Positions 9,414 through 17,800 of a DNA stretch of 22,817 nt are shown piece after piece. This DNA comes from Saprospiraceae bacterium (lineage in GTDB: Bacteria > Bacteroidota > Bacteroidia > Chitinophagales > Saprospiraceae), in the NCBI GenBank assembly GCA_016719855.1, contig JADJYH010000088.1:1-22817 (forward strand). Reading direction: 5' to 3'. Numbering within the stretch: the first letter of the stretch is position 1; each line of letters begins with the position of its first letter. Both the position numbers and the translations under genes were made by a program. The notes below the pieces were generated by a model that was given only the letters and a program-made list of their open reading frames with translations, made no database searches and was not told the origin of the DNA.

Positions 9414-9451
9414 AATCGTTGGATTATTGTGGAAATATCAATCCAACAATT
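9414..9451. repeat. 12-bp inverted repeat between convergent genes
   Basis: AATCGTTGGATT (9414-9425) pairs with AATCCAACAATT (9440-9451) with one G-T wobble and a 14-base loop. No T-tract follows on either strand. On the minus strand it lies just after the GH32 stop and may help end that transcript. GGATTG/TTGGAT words recur across 9337-9451. Confidence 0.45.
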
Positions 9452-9474
9452 CAGCCATCCATCAACCACCTTGA

Positions 9475-11094
9475 TCATTTCCAGATACTTTTCAATTGAT
9501 AAACCTTGCCGCTCGTCAGCCCTACTTTTCCGCCTTCGACGAATAGTTTTACCTGCGTAAAATCTTCGCTGGGGAAGAAAATTTCGGTCATCGCTGTCTC
9601 TCTCCGCCGTCGGCAAAAAGTTCGGCAGAGGCCACGTCAAAAACAGGTGCATGGTCAGTTTTTTGCTATCGGCAAAACGGGGGGTAGTGCTCGCCTTCGG
9701 CGCAAAATCCTTGGAAAAGGAGAGGTCGCCCGACTTGGTGCGGTCGCTGAAGAACTGATTAGAGGTGGCGTCGTAGCCGATGCGATAACTTTCGCCCTGG
9801 CATTGGAAAGCTCCACGCCTAAGCTGCCCGTTGCACCTTCGGGCAGTGCGAACTCAAGTTCCATCTCGGACAAGGTTGGCGAAAAACCCATTTGGTTGGT
9901 CAGGTCAAGGGGGGCGGCTAGTTCCGTTCTCGGGATTTCAAAAGACTTAGCCCGCAGGGCCTGCAATTCCTGCACGGGTTCGGAAAAAATGCGATAGCCT
10001 GCCGCCGTTTTTTTCAGCAACAACGACCAGGAATGGCTCGTCGCATTGCGCCAGGCGACGGTCGGCACCTGGTTGGCGTATTGCCAGTTGCTCATCCAGC
10101 CCAGGAGCAGGCGGCGGCCATCGGGTGCATCCGACCAGGCGACCCCGGCATAGTTGTCCTTACCGCCATCGAGCCAAACGGTTTTCCACCCTGCACGTAG
10201 GGCAGGTAAGCGGGCGGCTGATGGTTTTGCCATCAAAATTGCCCACGAAATACTGCGTACCGGTGCCGCCGTTGGGCTGGCCGGGAGTGATGTTGATAAT
10301 GAGCACCCACTTCGTTTCGCCAGTGCCTTCCACCTTCATCGGGAAGAGGTCGGGGCACTCCCAAACGCCGCCGTGGTTGCCCAGTGCTTTACCGAACTCG
10401 CTCAACTTCTTCCATTTCTTTAGATCGGGCGACGCCCAAAACTCGGCATGGTCGCCCGCTGCCAACGCCACCACCCACTGCTTGGAGGCTTCGTGCCAAA
10501 TGAGCTTCGGGTCGCGGATGTCCCGCACATTGCCGGGGTTTGGCATCACGGGGTTGCCCTCGTCATATTTTGTCCAAGTGCGGCCTCGGTCGTTGCTGTA
10601 GGCGATGGCCTGCGATTGGTAGCTGCTGTCTCCGCCTTTTCCTTCGGCATGTAGTGGTAGGTGAACATGGCGACAAGCGGCGGCTGGCCGTTCTGTCCAA
10701 ACCCAGAAGTATTCTTCCAGTCCACCACCGCAGAACCGCTGAAGATGTAACCCAACGAGTCGGGGTACAGGGCGATGGGCAGGTTTTCCCAATGCACCAA
10801 GTCGGTACTCACGGCATGGCCCCAGTGCATCGGGCCCCACACGGTAGAATCGGGGTAGTGCTGGTAAAAAAGGTGGTACTCGCCATCGAAATAGACCATG
10901 CCGTTGGGGTCGTTCGTCCATTGTTCCTTGGGAGAGTAGTGGAACTGTGGTCGGTGCTGCTCCTGGTAGCTTGCCGCGGTTGCAGGTTCAGTTGTTACCT
11001 CCGGTTGGGAAGGCTCGTTTCCGCCGCAAGCGGCAAAAAGCACACCGACGACAAGCATCATCAAATAGGTTTTTGTTTTGTGCAAAAATATCAT
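9475..11094 (-). CDS. GH32 fructan/sucrose hydrolase, lipoprotein (frameshifted)
   Basis: Lipoprotein signal with F-A-A-C (Cys23) followed by G-G-N-E. All three GH32 catalytic motifs are present: W-T-N-D-P-N-G with the nucleophile Asp (codon 10909-10911), R-D-P (10508-10516) and W-E-C-P-D-L-F with the acid/base Glu (10358-10360). Further family strands are FQHYPDSTVWGPMHWGHAVS-like (here FYQHYPD), D-N-Y-A-G-V-A-W, and GRRLLLGWMSNWQYANQVPT. The C-terminal GH32 beta-sandwich reads AELFADGG and EIFFPSEDFTQVKLFVEGGK; stop TGA at 9475-9477. About 535 residues. Breaks lie near 10650, 10215, 9780, 9630 and 9590. GH32 enzymes cleave beta-fructosides (levan, inulin, sucrose); endo or exo specificity cannot be told from this. 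It lies 39 bases after fructokinase, probably in one transcript. Confidence 0.88.
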
Positions 11095-11133
11095 AACTAA
11101 TTATTTGTCAATAATTTGGGTTTCAAACTCGTT

Positions 11134-12000
11134 TCAATTTTCCAACTCGCCGATGGTGGGCGTACCACCCGATTTCGTCGCTGCCAGCGCACCGACGACG
11201 CAGGCGAAACGGAGACATTCGGCGGCGTTTTCGCCCACCAACAATTTGCGCAAAAAGGCAGCGAGGAAGGCATCGCCACTGCCGATGGTATCCTTGACCA
11301 CCACTGGGAAGCCGGGCTGCTCACAGAAGCCCGACTCGTCGAGGCAGGCGGCGCCTTGGCTGCCCCGCGTCACGATGAGCGCTTCCAGGCTGAATTTCTT
11401 CCGAAGGAAGTCCATCTGCGATGGTGGGTTTGGAAGCTCAACCCAGTAGCCACTGAGGAGCGTAAGTTCCTCGTCGTTCATCTTCACGATGTCGGCATTC
11501 GAAAGCAGGGCTTCGAGGAGGTCTTTTGAGTAGAATGGCTCACGCAGGTTCACGTCGAGCACCCTGATTTGGGCGACGTCAAGCAGCTCAAATAAGGTGC
11601 GCTTAGTGCGCTCATTGCGACAAGCAAGACTGCCGAAGACGAGGGCATCAGCCTCCTTTACCGTATCGGTCATCACGTTGTCGGGGTGGATGAAGTCCCA
11701 GGCAGCGGGCTGTGTGATGTCATAGCTGGGCGAGCCTTTTTCATCCAAAACGACGTTGACCGTGCCGGTGGGGAAGGTGTGGTCGGTCTGCACGAGGTGG
11801 GTAGAGACGCCTTTTTTAGCTAAGAAATCCAACAGCTCACGGCCATGCGCATCGTCGCCTACACGGCTGATCATTTGGGAGCGCAGACCCAGTTGGTTGG
11901 CATGGAAGGCAACGTTCATGGGCGCCCCTCCGGCTATTTTGCCGGTAGGCAACAAGTCCCAAAGGACTTCGCCAAAGCAGATGATGGATGGTTGCGTCAT
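11134..12000 (-). CDS. PfkB-family fructokinase
   Basis: Intact 288-residue sugar kinase. It begins M-T-Q-P-S-I-I-C-F-G-E-V-L-W-D-L-L-P, typical of fructokinases. It has the N-terminal G-G-A-P-M-N-V-A-F-H-A sugar-binding segment (about 24-34) and the C-terminal PfkB signature D-T-I-G-S-G-D-A-F-L-A (from about 237), with catalytic Asp near 243. It phosphorylates fructose with ATP to fructose 6-phosphate (family knowledge plus the GH32/MFS context). It follows the MNT-HEPN island and precedes GH32 on the same strand. No frameshift. A ribokinase-family relative acting on another sugar is possible but less likely. Confidence 0.88.
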   Translation of the reverse strand: MTQPSIICFGEVLWDLLPTGKIAGGAPMNVAFHANQLGLRSQMISRVGDDAHGRELLDFLAKKGVSTHLVQTDHTFPTGTVNVVLDEKGSPSYDITQPAAWDFIHPDNVMTDTVKEADALVFGSLACRNERTKRTLFELLDVAQIRVLDVNLREPFYSKDLLEALLSNADIVKMNDEELTLLSGYWVELPNPPSQMDFLRKKFSLEALIVTRGSQGAACLDESGFCEQPGFPVVVKDTIGSGDAFLAAFLRKLLVGENAAECLRFACVVGALAATKSGGTPTIGELEN

Positions 12001-12021
12001 GATTTAACTTAGATGTGGGAT

Positions 12022-12050
12022 GGAGTTCGGGAACAACTTTCCGAACCTCC
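12022..12050. repeat. Dyad in the fructokinase leader
   Basis: GGAGTTCGG (12022-12030) faces CCGAACCTCC (12041-12050), nine pairs with one bulged C and a 10-base spacer. It lies 22-50 bases upstream of the fructokinase start (minus strand). It could be an operator for a sugar regulator or an RNA stem. No regulator for it is visible in the window. Confidence 0.3.
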
Positions 12051-12081
12051 GTTGCGCTCAATAACTTGAGCATGAAACTTA

Positions 12082-12112
12082 TTTTCTGATAAAGTAAATT
12101 GCCCTAACTTTG
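12082..12112 (+). promoter_or_regulatory. Promoter of the MNT-HEPN pair, leaderless or nearly so
   Basis: TAACTTTG at 12105-12112 is an exact match to the Bacteroidota -7 element TAnnTTTG. A T-rich TTTTCTG lies at 12082-12088, roughly where the -33 element should be. The ATG of the nucleotidyltransferase begins only four bases after the -7 box, so the transcript should start at or very near the start codon. Confidence 0.5.
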
Positions 12113-12116
12113 TACA

Positions 12117-12467
12117 ATGGTTACGCAAAACCAAATTGACGAAATCGTGCGCATCATCGTCGCCGAATGCAAGCCGGAAAAAATCTTCCTTTTCGGTTCC
12201 CACGCATCAGGTACTGCTACGGAAGGGAGTGACCTTGATTTGGCTATTGTCAAACCTTCGGCCCTGCCTCGCTTCAAACGTGGAAGGGAAATTCGCAGCG
12301 CACTGAGATCACATGGCAGACGCTGGCTTTTCCCGATGGACATTCTCGTTTTTACTCCCGAGGAAATGGAAGCGTACAAAAGCGACCCATATTCCCTTGT
12401 GCATGAAATCCTGACCACTGGAAAAACGCTTTATGAATCCAATCAAACCTCACGATTGGCTGCTTAA
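12117..12467 (+). CDS. Minimal nucleotidyltransferase (MNT) of an MNT-HEPN pair
   Basis: Intact 116-residue protein of the DNA polymerase beta-like nucleotidyltransferase superfamily. The motif G-S-x9-S-D-x-D (F-G27-S28-H-A-S-G ... G-S-D39-L-D41-L) and a third metal-binding Asp (D75 in P-M-D-I-L-V-F) are all present, so the active site looks functional. The end overlaps the HEPN gene by 35 bases. In characterised pairs the MNT antitoxin AMPylates a tyrosine of the HEPN RNase to silence it; whether that holds here is inference. H29 replaces the more common R in G-S-R-A-x-G. Confidence 0.85.
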   Translation: MVTQNQIDEIVRIIVAECKPEKIFLFGSHASGTATEGSDLDLAIVKPSALPRFKRGREIRSALRSHGRRWLFPMDILVFTPEEMEAYKSDPYSLVHEILTTGKTLYESNQTSRLAA

Positions 12468-12822
12468 AGCCGACCGAGATTTCGGGCTTGCTTCTCATGC
12501 CCACCTGCACACGCCGGAATATCCCGACCTGATTTGTTATCACTGTCAACAAGCAGCCGAGAAGTATCTGAAATCATTGGTGATCCATTACGATTTGCCG
12601 CTGCACAAAACCCATGATTTGGAAGAACTGCTTGATTTGCTTTCTCCATCCATGACCGCTATTGTCGAGCTTTTTTATGAAAATGCCCGAATCCTCAATG
12701 ATTACAGCGTTCAAATCCGCTACCCTGACCCTACTGGCGACCCCACCGAAAGCGATGTGTTGGAAGCCTTAGCAGCTGCAAAATTTTTCCGGGATGTTGC
12801 ATTCAACATCATCGGGATTTAA
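12433..12822 (+). CDS. HEPN-domain protein partner of the MNT gene
   Basis: Intact 129-residue all-helical protein of the PF05168-type HEPN family: W-L-L-K-A-D-R-D-F at the start, C-Y/H-x-Q-Q-A-A-E-K-Y-L-K at about 35-47, K-T-H-D-L-E-E-L at 59-66, and N-D-Y-S-V-Q-I-R-Y-P-D at 89-99. The R-Y-P-D end is typical of this group. The classical RNase motif R-x4-6-H is not seen in the C-terminal helix; an R15-x6-H22 pair occurs in the first helix and may be chance. It is translated from an ATG inside the end of the MNT gene, so the two are coupled. Likely a toxin-antitoxin or nucleotide-modifying pair. Confidence 0.83.
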   Translation: MNPIKPHDWLLKADRDFGLASHAHLHTPEYPDLICYHCQQAAEKYLKSLVIHYDLPLHKTHDLEELLDLLSPSMTAIVELFYENARILNDYSVQIRYPDPTGDPTESDVLEALAAAKFFRDVAFNIIGI

Positions 12823-12855
12823 GGTATGTACAACAGCTTTTTGCTGTGCAACGCA

Positions 12856-14190
12856 TTATCTTCCGCCATCCTTCACCAATCTTTTCTCCAAATCCTCCAG
12901 AGAAACGCCCTTGGTTTCGGGCATCATTCGCCAGACCCAAAGCAGTTGAAGTACCATCATGAATGCGAACCCAACAAACACGGTCGTAATGCCGATGGAA
13001 CTAATCATGACGGGCATCATGGACGGGATGATGGCCGCCAGCCACCAATGCACGGAACTGCCAAATGCTTGCCCACTCGCCCGCAGGTGGTTGGGAAAAA
13101 TCTCGGCGATGAACACCCAGATGACGGCCCCTTGGCCGATGGCATGTGCAGCGATAAACAGGAACAAGAAACCTGGCACAGCCATGCCTTTCCATTCGAG
13201 CGCAAAAGCGAGGGCCACCAATGAAAGTGAGATAATATACCCAAAGGAGCCTATGTACATGAGTTGCCTCCTACCCAGGCGGTCTATCAACGAGAGGCCA
13301 AGCAGGGTGAAGACGAGATTGGCGATGCCAATGCCGACACTGCTCAACAAAGCCGAGCTTTTCTCTAGGCCGGCTATTTCAAAGATTCGAGGGGCATAGT
13401 ACAGAAAAGCATTGATGCCCGAAAACTGGTTGAAGAATGCCACCAAAAAGGCCAGCATCAACGGACGCCGGTACTTTGGGCTGAAAATGGTCTCGGTCTT
13501 GTCGGCCTCGTCGTGGTCTGCGTTGATGCGCAGCATCTCAATTTCGGGGTCAACATGGGGGTTTATCAGCCGAAGCGTTGCTGCGGCGGCCTTCCGGTCT
13601 TGTTTTTTGACCAACAGCCAACGTGGGCTTTCTGGTACGGTCAGCACCATCAACGTGTAGAGGAAGGCGGGCACAGCCTCAGCGCCAATCATCCAGCGCC
13701 AAGCGTTTTCGGGGATGCCGCTCATCAAGTAATTTGATAGGAAGGCTACAAGAATACCGAACACAATATTGAACTGGTAGAGGGCCACGAGCTTGCCCCG
13801 GTTGTTGGCTGGTGCTATCTCGGAAATATAGGCAGGTGCTGCAATGGTTGATGCGCCCACTGCCAAGCCACCAATGAAGCGTAAACATGCAAACACCCAA
13901 GGGTCGTTTGCGAGGGCAGAACCCACTGCGGAGACAAAATAGAAGATTCCAATCCAGAATAAGGTCTTTTTGCGGCCAAGCTTGTCTGTAGGTATGCCAC
14001 CGAACAAAGCGCCGATGACCGTGCCCCAAAGTGCCGAGGCCATGATGACGAAACCGTGGAAGACTTCTCCCCTTGGCCATAGTTCTTGCAGCGAAAGGTC
14101 CGCACCGGAAATCACTACCGTGTCAAATCCGAACAGAAATCCGGCCAATGCCACCGTGATAGACCAAAAGAAGATTTTGCGATGATTCAT
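12856..14190 (-). CDS. MFS sugar porter, probable fructose/fructo-oligosaccharide permease
   Basis: Intact 444-residue twelve-helix transporter of the MFS sugar porter family. Family motifs are visible: G-F-D in helix 1, G-G-x-x-x-D-K-L-G-R-K-K after helix 2 (about 65-76), P-E-S-P-R-W-L before the central loop, Q-F-S-G-I-N-A-F-L-Y-Y in helix 7, and P-E-T-K-G after helix 12 (about 424-428). It brings a hexose across the inner membrane by proton symport or facilitation (family knowledge). Fructose is inferred from the fructokinase and GH32 on the same strand. The gene starts 18 bases after the stop of the truncated sugar-binding fragment. Confidence 0.87.
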   Translation of the reverse strand: MNHRKIFFWSITVALAGFLFGFDTVVISGADLSLQELWPRGEVFHGFVIMASALWGTVIGALFGGIPTDKLGRKKTLFWIGIFYFVSAVGSALANDPWVFACLRFIGGLAVGASTIAAPAYISEIAPANNRGKLVALYQFNIVFGILVAFLSNYLMSGIPENAWRWMIGAEAVPAFLYTLMVLTVPESPRWLLVKKQDRKAAAATLRLINPHVDPEIEMLRINADHDEADKTETIFSPKYRRPLMLAFLVAFFNQFSGINAFLYYAPRIFEIAGLEKSSALLSSVGIGIANLVFTLLGLSLIDRLGRRQLMYIGSFGYIISLSLVALAFALEWKGMAVPGFLFLFIAAHAIGQGAVIWVFIAEIFPNHLRASGQAFGSSVHWWLAAIIPSMMPVMISSIGITTVFVGFAFMMVLQLLWVWRMMPETKGVSLEDLEKRLVKDGGR

Positions 14191-14208
14191 GTATCCCTAT
14201 TTTTTGTG

Positions 14209-14420
14209 TTATTCGAACTGTTTTTCGCTATTGGATTCGCTGATACGCATTTCAGAGTCCAGCCCAGGGTGCTGGGTCAGTTCGTACCTTTCATCACCTC
14301 ACGCCAAGTATTGGCGCAGCATTGGATGAAGCCGATGAGGTGCTTTTTTGGCACTTGTTCGGACGTACAGGCAGCCAGCAGCAGGCAGGGCAAAGCTAAA
14401 CTTTGAAAGTATTTGCGCAT
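14209..14420 (-). pseudogene. Truncated sugar-binding lipoprotein (periplasmic binding protein type 1 start)
   Basis: ATG at 14420 opens MRKYFQSLALPCLLLAACTS, a lipoprotein signal peptide with L-A-A-C (Cys18). The mature start K-K-H-L-I-G-F-I-Q-C-C-A-N-T-W-R-E-V-M, then after one frame break E-L-T-Q-H-P-G-L and M-R-I-S-E-S-N-S-E-K-Q, matches the first strand/helix of ribose-binding-like type 1 periplasmic proteins (I-G-F-S-Q ... W-R ... E-L ... H-P ... N-x-x-K-Q). It then hits TAA 18 bases before the transporter start, so about 250 residues or more are missing. It may be the remains of a free binding protein or of a hybrid two-component sensor with such a sensing domain. Confidence 0.6.
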
Positions 14421-14842
14421 CAATGCCAAAGCTGTTTGTCTGTTTTTTTGAAAATAAAAACAAGGTAGGAATATTTGTGAACTGGAAACTCCAGCGAAGG
14501 GTTATGTTCCATGGGTAGTGCCCAACCTTCTCTTCTCATGCCTCAAACCATTGCTTGAAAAAAATCTCTCTTGATCAGCAAATTCGGTAGGTTATTTGCT
14601 CACGGTTTGTACCTTTCGGACAAAATTCTGCACCAATTTATTGTGCCCAGCAGATAAGCACTTGAACTATCCACTTCTTTAATTGGATTTTCTGTTACTT
14701 TTTCCCAGAAGCGATTTTACTAAACTAATCTCCCCCAAAGTCTCCCCTTTGAGAGATATTAGGTTCAGCATTGTACTGCTCTGTCAATCAGTTGCAAACA
14801 AAATCTGGCTATCAATACATTCTTTCACCAATTTTATACAAA
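14421..14842. other. Intergenic region between sugar cluster and giant peptidase gene
   Basis: No gene seen on either strand. It should hold both the minus-strand promoter of the sugar cluster and the plus-strand promoter of the peptidase gene, but I find no TAnnTTTG match with good spacing for either. A dyad lies at 14726-14761: TAATCTC faces GAGATATTA, with an inner CAAAG/CTTTG stem. Confidence 0.4.
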
Positions 14843-17800
14843 ATGATTACCAAATTTATTCAATCCATTACAAGACACATTCTCTTGTTCCTGATGCTTT
14901 GGTTCGTTTTGCCGTTAGGCGCACAAGTGCGTTCGAAAGCAGACCTTGCCAAACAGCTACTCCAATCCAAGTCAGCAGAAACGCAACTCAGTGTGGACGA
15001 CTTGGCAAGCATGAAGATTTCTTCGGAAACCTTCAGCGCAAAAAGCGGCGTCACGAACGTCTATTTCCAGCAGTACATAGGCGACATTCCGGTACATGGG
15101 GCTATCCTAAATGCCCACGTGACAAAAACGACGAACTGCTGACCTACGGCAACCGCTTTCGTGCAGATGCCCAATGGCGAAAAAAAGGCGCTGAACTGCC
15201 AAAACTCACGCCCGAACAGGCACTTCATGCTGCATTGGCAGCTTTGAACATCAGGGAGAACGGCCTTTTGGTGCAAAATCGGCAGGCAATGGCCCACTTC
15301 GGGAAACCATTTTTGACAAAGGCTTGGTGGCGTTGGAAGACATCAAAGTCCAACTCGTTTACCAACCCGTAGAAAACCATAAGATCGGAGTACGCCTTGC
15401 CTGGCAAGTGGAAATCCAAACCACCGATGGCCAGAATTGGTGGCTGGCTAGGATGGACGCAGCAACCGGTGAACTCCTGGACAAGAACAACTACGTGGTA
15501 CACTGTGATTTTGGCGTGGCCAATGAAGCAGACTGCCACCACGAGCATACGGCAGAAGCACCGCACCAGACCTATTTTGATTTGGACGTGGATTTCTTGA
15601 ATCCTTCTAAATCAGAGGAAAACCATTTAGCCTGCTGATAGGCAACGAGTACAAGGTTTACCCAGAACCCGTGGAAAGCCCGAACCATACAGCACCAGTG
15701 CCCCCTGCCGATGGCCGGGTGGTGATATCCGACCCGGCATCTTCTGCCTCGCCATTCGGCTGGCACGACACGAACGGCGTTGCTGGCGCTGAGTTCACTA
15801 CCACTCAAGGCAACAACGTACATGCCTATACGGACACGGACGCCAATAACACCCCCGATGCAGGCTCAAGCCCCGACGGTGGTGCCAACTTGATTTTTAT
15901 ATTTCCAATTGACTTGACACAGGCACCAAGTACCTACCGTCCGGCTGCCGTGACCAACCTGTTCTATTGGAACAACCATATCCACGACTTTGCCCATGCC
16001 TATGGCTTTGATGAAGCGGGCAACTTTCAGGAGAACAACTATGGGAATGGCGGTGCCGGCAGCGACTATGTTTATGCAGAGGCACAGGACGGCAGCGGCA
16101 CCAACAACGCCAACTTTGGAACACCGCCAGACGGCAGCAACCCCCGGATGCAGATGTACATCGGCACCAACCCAACCCCCGACGTGGACGGTGACCTTGA
16201 CAATGGCGTGATTGCACATGAATATGGCCACGGCATTTCCAACCGCTTCACGGGAGGTCCGAACAACACCAGTTGTCTCGGCAACCAAGAGCAAATGGGC
16301 GAGGGCTGGAGCGATTTTTATGCCCTGATGATGACCATGGAGCCAGGCGACATGGGCACCGATTCGAGGGGCATCGGCGACCTACCTGTTCGGGCAGCCT
16401 GCAAACGGCCCCGGCATCCGCCCAACGCCTTATTCGACGCTCATGAGCGTCAATCCTTCCACCTATAATACCATCAAAACTGCAGCCGTCCCTCACGGAG
16501 TGGGTTATGTTTGGGCCACCATGATTTGGGACCTGACCTGGGCCATGATTGATGACCACGGCACGGGTGCAGGTTATGACGTAGCCATGAACCTCGTCAA
16601 CGAGGGTATGAGGCTCCAAGTCTGCAGCCCCGGCTTCGTGGACGGCAGGAATGCCATCCTCGCTGCCGATGTTGCACTTTACGGCGGTGCCAACCGCTGC
16701 CGGATTTGGGAAGTTTTTGCCCGCAGGGGCTTGGGCTTCAGCGCCAACCAAGGAAGCTCCGGTAGCCGCAGCGATGGTACGGAGGCATTTGACTTGCCAC
16801 CTTCTTGTGTTTTGGATGCAATGCCCGCTACTGCAACCATCTGCGCCCCGGCGAATGCCGTTTATACCATGATAAATAATACTGGCGACACATTGACATT
16901 GAGTGCTACTGGCAACCCAGCGGGAACAACCGTAAACTTTTCGGTAAACCCGCTGCCTACTGCCAGCAACAGCATTATGACCATCGGCAATACCTGGGCT
17001 GCAACCCCAGGCACCTACACCATCGTAGTGACAGGGCGTCAATGGCCCCATCTCGGTGAGCAGGGACGTGACGTTGGTCGTCCACAATGGCAACCCGGTT
17101 ACTCCCACCTTGACGGCCCCTGCCAACATGGCCGTCAACCAAATCAACCCACTGCTGACTTGGAACCCCGATGCGCTAATGCGGCCACCTACGATGCGCA
17201 AATCGCTACCGATGCTGGCTTTACCAATGTGGTGGACAACCCTACTGGCCTCACATCGGCATCCTACCAAACAGTCGGTTTGGCCAACTTGACCACCTAC
17301 TATTGGCGGTCAAGGGGTGTGAACTCTTGTGGCACTGGCGATTACTCCGCACCATTCTCCTTTACCACGGCCAACATTGTTTGCAACACCTACGTGAGCA
17401 CCAACGTGCCAGTCACGATACCAACCACGGTATCAACCGTAACCTCTACGCTCACCGTGACAGGTTGTGGCGGTGCCATTTCTGACTTAAATGTCAAGGG
17501 CTTGAACATCACCCACTCTTGGATTGACGACCTCGTGATTGACCTTACAAGCCCAGACGGCACCACGGTCAGGTTGATGAACCGTCCTTGTGGTTCGGAA
17601 GACAATATCCTTATCAATTTTGACGACGCGGCGGCAAGCCCCAATTTCCCCTGCCCACCCGTTGACAATGGTACCTACCAACCCTTCGCAGCCCTTTCCG
17701 CCTTCAATGGCAAGGAGGTGGCTGGCGTTTGGACGCTTACCATAGCAGACGTTGTAAGTGCAGATGGAGGCACCCTGAACGCTTGGAGCCTTGAAATCTG

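Noticed and set aside
16248..17270. 340-residue open frame on the minus strand inside the peptidase gene
   Set aside because: It lies opposite the M36 catalytic domain with its H-E-Y-G-H motif. The long antisense frame is a side effect of high GC and biased codon use.
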